Below are positions 55,810 through 64,000 of a DNA stretch of 64,000 nt, piece by piece (position 1 is the stretch's first letter; each line of letters begins with the position of its first letter). The translations under genes were made by a program, and so were the position numbers. This stretch comes from Blastomyces gilchristii SLH14081 (lineage: Eukaryota > Ascomycota > Eurotiomycetes > Onygenales > Ajellomycetaceae): positions 630,734 to 694,733 of the forward strand of contig NW_003101673.1 in NCBI RefSeq assembly GCF_000003855.2, written 5' to 3'. Under the pieces are notes generated by a model. The model worked only from the letters and a program-made list of their open reading frames with translations. It made no database searches and was not told the origin of the DNA.

Positions 55810-56872
55810 GCTGGCTGCTCATAGCCCTCTTCTTTTTTTTTTTTACTTTAATACAAATTACGTGAAATTATCCACAATCATGCTCTCGATATTGCTTTTC
55901 ACCGCGGCGCTCTGGTTTGAAAGAAATACCCATATATCTGTAGGGCCAGAAGAAGCGGTGGCAGGGGAGGAAGATCTAGCACTTCTCCTCTCCTCACTTA
56001 ACTCCGTTCAATTTCACATATTTATTGAGACCAATAAACCGCGCGCTTTGCTTCCTTTTTGCTTGTCTGATTGATTTGCCTGATTTGACCTGTTTGGTTT
56101 GGTTTGGTGGTTCTGAATTGGTCTATCTCTTTTCTCTATTCTGCCTCCCAGGAGTCCAGTCCCCAGTTCCGTAATATCTTTTGTTTTTATGCTTTTCTCC
56201 GGGCCTGCTCACCTGAGCTGAGCCGTGGTGGTTGTCATCGTAGTACGTCCATAATTATTAAACCCAACCCAACCCCACCCCCCCCAATTCTCCTTTTTTT
56301 TTTTTTTTTTTTTTTTTTCGAATTGGGTGTTCCGATGTCCCACCCCGGCATGAAAAAGGGTTTCAAATTCACCGTGTTCAGCGCCTTGTTCCGTTCCAGA
56401 TGATCATTCTATGCCATTCTTCCTAACGTGCACGCAGTTCGCGGCCAATAAAATACCCCGATTTCCTCGATTCTCTATTGCTCAGTAATCTTACGCTCCG
56501 TGGTGTGCGTGTGTGGTTGATAATGAACAGGAAGCCCAATGAAGATATATATTCATGTGCGGGGAATATGGAATGTAGTATAATCTCTATTTTATGATTT
56601 GTTTCTGTATATGATTGATCGTGTTATACACCTCCCTCGGTCTTGGTTCGGGAGACTAGAAAAGTGAAGACCGAATAACGTAAAATGAAGACGGACGGTG
56701 GAAAGGGGGTATCTCAAAATTATAGAAAACTCGACGACAAACCATCCCATCTCGTTTCCATCCCGTTCCATTACATATAATCTCAAATAAATGGATAAAT
56801 CAGCCAGCCAGCCAATCAATCACCACTCTCAACCGGCAGAAAAAAGGGGAAAAAATATGTCATAAACGACCC
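55810..56872. other. Convergent spacer
   Basis: 1.06 kb with the 3' ends of the claudin-like gene and the phosphatase gene. Contains a C run then a poly-T of about 25 (56278-56319). No gene supported. Confidence 0.6.
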
Positions 56873-58240
56873 TCAATTCCTCAACTCCGTCCGCCCACCC
56901 TCCTCCCCCTCCCCTGCCACCAAACCCTCTCTGCACTCCGGCGCCTTCCCCGACGGCTCAACAACCTCGCCTCCCCGCGACCCCTCCCTCCTCACAATCC
57001 TCACAAGCACCGGAATCACTCCCCCCGTCTCCAGCCTAAACGCCCTATGCCCTACAACCTCCAGCAACGACGTAATCGCCCCCGAGTGCGCCGTTAGCGA
57101 AATATACGTGCTGCTCGGGCCGCTGTTGTGCTCGACGATGTCGTTTAGGAGCTGTCGGAGGCGGGCGGTGCGAGCCGAGTTGGACTCGCGCAGGTTTGGG
57201 TCCCAGAGGGGGTCGGTGGGGGCGAAGTTGGGTTCGAGGGTGTAGGTGGGATAGGTTTTTGTTATATGGGTTGTTGGAGAGCGGCGGTCGCAGGTGTGCA
57301 CTCCTAGGGTTTCGCGGAGGAGCTGTTGGGGAGGCGCGTGTGTGTGCGGTTGGTTAGCTTTTGTGTTTTCTTTCTTTCTTTGCTTTTTGCAGAGTGCGAT
57401 GTTGGGGGAGTAATGCATACCTCTTTCACAACTGGTTTGAATGGCCTGTCTGGCGGGAGTGGTAGGTTGTTAAATGTTAATTTTGCTGTTTGCAGGCATC
57501 GATCCAGGGGGCTGGTGTAGTATGACTGTGGAAGGGGTATGTGGTCTTGTATCTGGGCGGCCCATGTGGCGCGGGCATGAAGGGCCTGGGTGATGCCGGT
57601 TTCTGTCAGTCGAGCGTCAGACCAGGTTATGCTGCCGTTGCCGTCGAGTTTGGACCAGTAGCACTAGAAGGGCGATTAGTTTGAGAGTGTTGTCGATGTT
57701 AAGGGTACATGCACATACATCCCACGCCTCAGTTCCGTAAAGTTCCTCTGCAACGTTATGGTAACCCTCGCCATGCCGGCCCATGTAGAAGAGTTTGAAT
57801 TCCGTATGCTTGTCTGCGTGGTCGTTTAGAGACTGGAGTTTGTAGGCGAAACGCTCCCATTGCGTCTTCTCATAGTTTGGATCGAAATCCTTATCTGTGT
57901 CATAATTTTGGATTATGAGGCCGAATGCACTTGCTGACTATGTTTTATTAGCTACGCAAGGCCCCCCCTCTCCTTTCGGATTCCACTCTGAGGGTAGCAG
58001 ATGCCGAACATACATAGTCAAAATCTGCCGGATCTGTTGTGGGATCATCTTGAAGGAAGTATCCCGTCACGGTGGTATATTCGAGATGTGAGAGAGCTAG
58101 TGATTCGCTCATGGCGGCGAAGAGGGCGAACACCACGGTAACGGCGAGAAGGAAGGGGCTGGGCGTGGAAGGTTTAGTCAGTCAGTGCATTAATAACTAG
58201 TTAACCGTTGTCGTAAGCAATGGCTAGCCAGACTATCCAT
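56873..58240 (-). CDS. Histidine phosphatase (phosphoglycerate-mutase-like) with N-terminal membrane anchor
   Basis: Five minus-strand exons: 58240-58206, 58158-58014, 57937-57719, 57663-57421, 57322-56873; 363 residues. Exons 2-5 are certain from continuous homology and phase-0 junctions. The 35-nt first exon (MDSLASHCLRQ) is inferred because it supplies a start and restores the frame through a phase-2 intron with a GCACTGACTGAC branch region. It gives a hydrophobic anchor, PFLLAVTVVFALFAAM (13-28). The catalytic RHG is in FYMGRHGEGYHN (R114, H115), with R188 in YYTSPLDRCLQTA, E218 in LLRETLG and H293 in SLTAHSGAITSLLE, so the active site is complete. It resembles the yeast PMU1 (YKL128c) group of phosphomutase-like proteins; the substrate is unknown. 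The membrane or secretory location follows from the anchor. The GC-rich C-terminal tail is not conserved. Confidence 0.85.
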
Positions 58241-59983
58241 GGATCAGTATATCCCGATAGTGGCCGGGACGGAGAACCCTGGTGGACCCTCAAAAATGAT
58301 AGCATTCTCAAGTAGAAATCTGGAGCTTCAAGAACTCACATCACAACGTCAACGCGACAGTAACTCTCCCACCTTCTCCTTAACGCTTCTCCCCGTCGTT
58401 CTTCGCCGGGTTGTTGCCAGTACGCTTTCAGAAAGCGCAACATATATGCGGCACGACGGGCGACGTTATCGGGTTACCCGCAACCGCAGCCACAACGGCG
58501 TGCTTGCTCCCTTAGGCCCGTGCTTGTAGGGGATGTCTTGGTTGGCGGGGCCTTGGGGTGGGTTGAGGCTGTCAAGATTAGGGATGGTGACGAGCGCCGG
58601 CACCATCGCATAGTGGATTCTTATTACTAGGGGATTCAGTGTCCAAGTAGGCGGGTTGACATCACGTCAAGGGTTGGACATTGGCAGGACTGTCTTCCAG
58701 ACCGTGTTCCGTATAATAGAATTAGTAGCAAAGCAGAAGAATGAAGGGAGAGGAGTCGATTAACTGCGAATGATCTTCTGGAGCAGATGGAATTGCCTGA
58801 TTGGGACAATTTGAGGCCAGCGATGATGACGGGATCTTATTGGCTGAAACAAAATATGACTAAGCATAATATAACACCAAGACTAGCCAATCAGAGCTCC
58901 CCTCTTTTTCGAACCTCCTTCCAACCTCTTCCTCATACGAACTGTCGAGATGCCAATGACAATGACAATTAAGTTACAATGACAATGACAATGACAATGA
59001 CAATGAAGAGAAGACCAATTCAACTCCCCAAACCATGCAGTGTCGTTGAGCTGCATTAGTCGTCACCTAACAATCAATCCTCAACTGGCTCAGCTCTCTT
59101 CCCGTGGAGGATCTCACCCCTCTGAGGAGGTAGGACATGCGACTGCATCTCAAATATGAAACTCTTCCATGTTTGGAGTATGTGGCTGCGTAGGTAACCT
59201 TGTTTTGCTAGACCTCCCTTGTAGGCAACCCTGTGGTGTTGTCAAGTTCTGGAATCAACATCTAGGCTCCGAATGTCAACTTGTACGACCAGAATGGCTC
59301 ACATCCGATGGGGAGGCACACCCATGCTTACAATTACTTTGCCTAGGTGAGCAGCGAGAATGAGCATCAGATGAGGGTATCCGACCGTGGTGAGTGTATA
59401 TACTCTTTTAACTTGATTGATTCAGAGCCCGGGGTCCTCGTTTTGAGGAAATGCTATGCACAGGACCCTACAGAGCATTCCTGCCAAACACCATCTCATT
59501 TCTATATCGGGGGAGATGATGCGTATTCATTTACAAGTCTATTGACACTCTTCGTCAAATTGCCCGGTATATATCGAGACTCGGCCATTCTCATGCTGAA
59601 TTGGCAATGCCTCGATCATATTCATGAAATCTGTCACGTTATTTCGAGCGGTGCGAGTGACGTACCCTAGGTAGCAATCTGCACATATGAGGATGAACAA
59701 TAGTGCGCACATTCTTCAGGATGTTTCAGATCTCCGTGCGATGCGGTTTGGCTCAGCTTGATGCCAGATCCCATACAACTTTCAGTCGAATATTTATACT
59801 CCAGAGAGAAAGATCATCGCAAGGAAGATGCCACGAGGCTGCCTGTTTGTTTTATTTTATTTATTTATTTTTTGAAATTACTCAAAATGCAAATTGATCA
59901 TACAGTCATGAACTAAAGTGACATACAATTTGAACTCTCAACCGGCCATCGAAAGGAAATAAAAACGAAAATATACCCCAGAA
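58241..59983. other. Promoter of the phosphatase gene and further spacer
   Basis: Inverted CCAAT boxes lie near 58836-58845 (ATTGGCT) and 58887-58893 (AGCCAAT). There is a CAATGA tandem repeat at 58953-59004. Small frames such as 59347-59670 have no recognised similarity. No gene supported. Confidence 0.55.
58975..59004. repeat. (CAATGA)n microsatellite
   Basis: Five CAATGA-type units, with another pair just upstream at about 58955-58967, separated by TTAAGTTA. Confidence 0.85.
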
Positions 59984-60498
59984 TCACAGCGTGTCATACT
60001 CATGTCCGCTCTCTCTCGCCTTAGTCGCCCGACTAAACTCACCGGTCTCAACCTCCCGCTCCCCTTCTATCGCGATCGTCTCATTCTTCCGCACGCCCTC
60101 TGGATCCTTCATCGCGCGGTCAACAGCTGCATTCACGTTTCCACGAATGTTTTCGCCGAGTCCCTATAGTTTTCGTTTCATTAGCAAAGGTCGGCTAAAC
60201 AAATAATTACACTCTATTTATCATCATTTTAGTTCTTGACACTTACGTGAACACCCGCAACGGCTGATTTGATGCCGTGGCCTAGACCTGATCCGGTTGT
60301 TGTCCCCGCTCTTGTACCCGCTGTTGTTCTCGCTGTTGTGCCCGCTGTTGTGCCCTTGTTAGGAGAATCCGTGGGTGGGTGTTGGGTCGCGGCGTCGGCT
60401 GTGTGGGACTGTTCGGATCGTTGATTGAAGGTGCCTGTTTCTTGCCCCACTGAAAGGTCGCTTTGGAATGGTGGCGGGTGGTATGTGTTTTGCGCCAT
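59984..60498 (-). CDS. Small hydrophilic fungal protein, possibly stress-related
   Basis: Two minus-strand exons, 60498-60247 and 60163-59984, with a phase-0 intron (GTAAGT...CTATAG); 143 residues. Composition is very hydrophilic with no membrane segment. The first half is Gln/Thr/Ser-rich with a Thr-Thr-Ala-Gly repeat (about 50-68) from a 12-bp DNA repeat. The second half, GLGHGIKSAVAGVHGLGENI and NVNAAVDRAMKDPEG, followed by TIAIEGEREVETGEFS, matches a widespread fungal family of small proteins with predicted amphipathic helices. The family has no proven function; several members are abundant in conidia or stressed cells (recalled loosely). It is divergent from the HSA32-like gene with 609 bp between the two ATGs. 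The splice junction is well supported because it joins conserved GLGHGIK and GLGENIR segments. Confidence 0.75.
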
Positions 60499-60767
60499 TG
60501 TTGTGTGATGTGTTCGGATGTCGAGATGAGGGTTGAGCTGTTTATATTGAAGCACAGCGGAATCGTAACGGGCAATAGGATGGAATCGATGGAATCGAAT
60601 TTTTTCTCTGCCTATTTATTTGAATGTTGCCTGATAAATCTTAGGCGCTGTTTTTCGCATAACCTTTTTGAAGAAGCGTGTCTGTGTTGAATGAAATACC
60701 AAGAATAACTAATTCTTAAATATGCATATATTATAGTTCTTGACCTCCCTGGTTTTTTCTCTGGGTA

Positions 60768-60792
60768 TGACATCAACCCCCCTATGACATCA
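60768..60792. promoter_or_regulatory. Twin TGACATCA (ATF/CREB-like) sites around a CCCCT stress element
   Basis: TGACATCA occurs at 60768-60775 and 60785-60792, one base from the CRE consensus TGACGTCA, with CCCCT at 60779-60783 between them. Both copies are embedded in TATGACATCA. They lie in the shared promoter of the divergent hydrophilic-protein and HSA32-like genes, 270 and 316 bp from the two starts. In Aspergilli AtfA-type bZIP factors use such sites in stress and conidial genes; binding here is inferred. Confidence 0.5.
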
Positions 60793-61107
60793 TACACAAA
60801 ACATCCACTCAATCGAAGCTCAAGCTCGCAAGTTCTACTTCGCCCACAGACTTCTTCTAGGTAAAACGAGCTTCCCAGCGAAAAGGTTTGTTTGTCGAGG
60901 TTCAGATCCCTGGTCTCTTCTTACATCAAGGTGTCGTCAGAATTGCTGTACATGTTAACAAAGTCGTCCATTCCTGCTGAGATAAATATAAGGAGCTATC
61001 TATATCTCTTCTCTACATGTAAATAGCTAATCCTGATGCCCTAGTTATTTTTTTTTTATTTTTTATTTGGTTTAGTAACAGTTAAGATCTGAATTTCAAT
61101 CATCAAA

Positions 61108-62782
61108 ATGATCCCAATAACTCGATCTGGCGTCCCTATTCCTTGCAACGTGCTATCCCGCCTCGTCGTGCCAGCACAAAGCATCCCAAGAACAACCGCC
61201 CCGCGACCCTTCTTCTGCGGAGTGAGATCGGAGGGAAATAATAATGATATCACTAGGAACTTCTCCGCTTCAGCGCTAGCTAAGAAGGAATCTAAAGTCA
61301 AAACGCTTTTGCAGGACAAGCAACATGGGCTTGGATTCGCGAGGTCAAATCCAATTCCTGCAAAGCCGAGGAAGCGGGGTGTCACGGAGATTAGAGGGCC
61401 GTATTATTCGGTATGTTCGCTTTTCTTTTTCTTTTTCTCTTTTCCTCGCTCTTCTGCCATTGTTCATTTCATGAGGACAACTATGAGAGGGTAATTGCTG
61501 GGTTGAACAAGTCGAATGCTGACGCTCGTGGTCATGTAGGTGATGGGGAAAAGATACCTGGCGGATGTTCTTGAGACGTGGGTATCAGTTTCACTATTAT
61601 ATTCGGTTAGGTTGGCTTGAACTGATCTGACACTACCTCTTGAATAGGATGGGTTACTATGTGGACGGGCTGAAATTTTCAGGAGGTTAATTAATAACTA
61701 CGGACTTCCAAGTAGTTCTACTTCAAAAGGCACTGTGTTTTGATAACTGACAGGAGACTTTTTGAATTATTGGTAGGCTCCTTTTCGCTCTTTGAAGAGA
61801 AGAAACTGAGGGAATTGATCGACCTTGCTCATGAGCATGGTGTTTACGTCTCCACGGTTTGTGTCATCATTCTAAGCATCATCGCAGCACAGGATGCTAA
61901 CAATCAAGTTGGTAGGGCGGCTGGGCGGAGCACCTCCTCACACACCACGATGCGCCTTCTGTAATGGAAAAATATCTGCAAAAATGCAAAGATCTGGGGT
62001 TGGTCTTGAAGAATATTCACTCTAAAATGAATCGGAGAGTAATCCGCCCGTTTCAATTCGGGATGGTGACCTGACAATTTCCGTGAAATAGGTTTGATGT
62101 TGTCGAGATTTCTTCTGGATTCCTCTCGATTCCTGCAGACGATTGGCTCCGGCTGGTGGATAAAGTCCACTCGTATGGTCTCAAGGCAAAGCCGGAGCTA
62201 GGCATCCAGTTTGGGGCTGGCGGAGGTATGTGTGTTCATTGTCCCCTGTCATATTTACCTCAATAAATTTCGAGACAGACTCAAAACTGACATATTGAAA
62301 TCAGATACTTCTGTCGCTGAGCTTGAAGCATTCGGCACCAACGATCCTGGAAAATTGATCAATTTAGGCAGACGATTCCTCGACGCTGGAGTCGAGCGGC
62401 TAATGATTGAGAGCGAGGGCATCACAGAGAACGTCAGGTCCTGGCGAACGGATGTGGTTTCACAGATCATGAAGGAATTACCACCGGAGCAGGTTATGTT
62501 TGAAGGTATGCAATCCCAGAGTTCTGACTCTTCGTTTATAAGTTTTGAAAGCCCGCATATCATGAGCTTGCTCTTAGCATACGGGCTGACGGGGGTTTTT
62601 TGGGGGCAAACAAAATAGCTGCCGACCCCCGCGTGTTCAATTGGTATATCCGTGAGTTTGGGATCGATGTGAACGTCTTCGTCGACCATTCGCAAATCGT
62701 GCAGTTGTCGTGTCTGCGACGTGGGATCTGGGGTATGGCAGACACTTTTGGCAAGGTTGTTTCATACAGACCAGCAGAGTGA
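61108..62782 (+). CDS. Phosphosulfolactate synthase (ComA)/HSA32-like protein with mitochondrial presequence
   Basis: Eight exons: 61108-61410, 61540-61577, 61648-61685, 61777-61856, 61916-61998, 62092-62225, 62305-62505, 62619-62782; 346 residues. All junctions keep frame; exons 2 and 3 are 38 nt each. Residues 1-75 look like a mitochondrial presequence (Arg/Ser-rich, ending TRNFSASALAKKE). The TIM-barrel core is clear: YVDGLKFSGGSFSLFEEKKL, HGVYVSTGGWAEHLL, GFDVVEISSGFLSIP, LKAKPELGIQFGAGGDTSVA, ERLMIESEGITENVRSW, PEQVMFEAADPRVFNWYIRE and DVNVFVDHSQIVQLSCLRRG. Archaeal ComA adds sulfite to phosphoenolpyruvate in coenzyme M synthesis; plant HSA32 is a heat-tolerance protein of the same fold. 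Fungi do not make coenzyme M, so the HSA32-like role or an unknown reaction is more likely. Start chosen at the only ATG with a targeting peptide. Confidence 0.92.
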
Positions 62783-64000
62783 ACCTGCCTGTACCCAGTT
62801 GGTTTTATCCATTGGGGTCTCGTAGTGGTGGTTTTGCAGCCCATTGCGGCTTGTGATAGATCGACATAATCGTAATATAAAAGATATATATATATATATA
62901 TATTATTTATTTATTTATTTTTGGCAGTTTTGTAGAAGGTTACTACTACTTTAACGCAAACCATAGCCCACACTCAACTCGACATAACCATCTTGTATCA
63001 CCAGTCTCGCTCATAGTAATGATATTTATATTCTTTATATTCTCGGATTCCTCCCCTCGATGGACCCTAATCCTAGCTTCACTCTGACCGCACAGAAAAC
63101 ACGACTGTGCTAAAGAGTCATTCTGACATTCAAACATCAACTTCTGAAAAGCAGCTTATAATACTTCATTCGGCCTTCAATTTTACTATTAGCAAGCTTT
63201 TATATTCGCTTTCTTCGGCTCTCGAAACAAGTATATCTTAAAGGTAGCAAGCAGCCTGCGCAAACCTGCATCTCGCATCGAACCATCCCCAGACAGTCGC
63301 ATGTAACTTTCCGTCATGGGGACGCTACTACACAGAGCATAAATACTGGTTATCTGCTTCCAAAGCGTACCGTTTTTGCAGATGTGGATATCATGGCATA
63401 CTGTGTCGTCTGCTTATCATGGTTTGCACGTTCGTCTCCTCTGAATTCAAGGCTGGTTATAACATAACCATTCTAATCTGCGAGGCTTAATTTTCTGCTT
63501 TCCTTTTCAGAGAAGGTCATCCTTGATTTTATCACAGAGAAAGAGGAACATGTATGTGAAAATATACGTGGTGCCAATTGGATATCAGAGAGACAACAAT
63601 CGCCGCGGATTGGTGGCCTCGCACTGGCTGCTGGGACCGACTGGAGTAATGCACTATGTTAGATTAGAGGGCACGTTTCATGTGTTTTTGTATTCTGCTC
63701 GTTATATCGACTTTCGTCTCCTTGTTTTCTATATTCTTCCGCACCCAATATTTGACCGAGCGCGGGCCGCCGTTGAGTCAGAATAGTAACGCTGGGCGGT
63801 GTATATTCACATTTCTATATTCCCAGGTATGAAGTCCAGGCTATATTTGTTTGATGTATATCTTTAGTCCAGAGATTCAATATCATATTATTTAGTTGAA
63901 TCCCCCTTCGAAACTAACTACTGAGTTGCCCCAGGTAGTCTCTCTCCACCAGATTCGATAGCTTCCATGGGAACATAGCAGCTATATATCCCTGGTCTAC
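62783..64000. other. Right-edge spacer, no confident gene
   Basis: A (TA)n/(TTAT)n run lies at 62884-62921. The frame at 63520-63786 (plus) reads MYVKIYVVPIGYQRDNN followed by RRGLVASHWLLGPTG and MHYVRLEG, preceded by TTTTCAG at 63505-63511. It could be the last exon of a small gene, but no convincing first exon was found and no family recognised. Confidence 0.5.

Noticed and set aside
63520..63786. 87-codon frame near the right edge preceded by a good acceptor-like TTTTCAG
   Set aside because: Candidate first exons create stops or arbitrary joins and no family is recognised, so it is mentioned only in the spacer entry.
1..64000. CRISPR arrays, bacterial operons, riboswitches, telomeric repeats, secondary-metabolite or toxin clusters
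   Set aside because: None seen: no spaced identical repeats, no TTAGGG arrays, no PKS/NRPS or similar core genes, and gene structure is eukaryotic.

Overview
This window is nuclear DNA of a filamentous ascomycete (Pezizomycotina). Genes are split by short introns (about 50-170 nt) with GT...AG ends and lie on both strands with long spacers. Products are typically fungal: a MOT1-type molybdate transporter, a claudin-like four-helix membrane protein, an Inn1/Fic1-like C2 protein and a GH84 enzyme. The GC-rich coding sequence in AT-rich, microsatellite-filled spacers, and the look of several proteins, suggest Eurotiomycetes, perhaps Onygenales; that placement is inference. No prokaryotic, CRISPR, viral or organellar signature was seen.

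Layout. 0-4.6 kb: the broken start of a GH84 glycosidase gene at the left edge, then non-coding DNA. 4.6-17 kb: an F-box-like protein, a secreted proline/lysine/tyrosine repeat protein, a three-exon alpha/beta hydrolase, the molybdate transporter, a PHYHD1-like dioxygenase and the ribosome-biogenesis factor UTP15. 18-21.4 kb: the C2-domain cytokinesis protein. 21.4-28.3 kb: a gene-poor island with a helicase-like relic, a fold-back inverted repeat and a dispersed direct repeat. 28.3-31.6 kb: a large SF1 (Upf1/MOV10-like) helicase. 31.6-38.6 kb: one nuclear 'ORP1-like' gene standing alone in long spacers. 38.6-48.1 kb: tRNA-Thr(AGU), an isochorismatase/GST fusion, mitochondrial ribosomal protein uL22m and the U4/U6 recycling factor Prp24. 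48.1-54.8 kb: a second long spacer full of simple repeats. 54.8-62.8 kb: the claudin-like protein, a membrane-anchored histidine phosphatase, a small hydrophilic protein and, divergent from it, an eight-exon phosphosulfolactate-synthase/HSA32-like gene. 62.8-64 kb: no confident gene.

Most genes are unlinked housekeeping or metabolic functions and no biosynthetic cluster is visible. The one pair that may act together is the divergent hydrophilic protein and HSA32-like gene, whose shared 609-bp promoter has two ATF/CREB-like TGACATCA sites flanking a CCCCT stress element. The most unusual items are the isochorismatase-GST fusion with two compensating frame changes, the extensin-like repeat protein, the mitochondrially targeted HSA32-like protein, a perfect 36-bp palindrome upstream of the transporter, and the transposon-like debris at 26-27.6 kb. 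All intron positions were set by eye from splice signals and frame; every junction reported keeps the reading frame.
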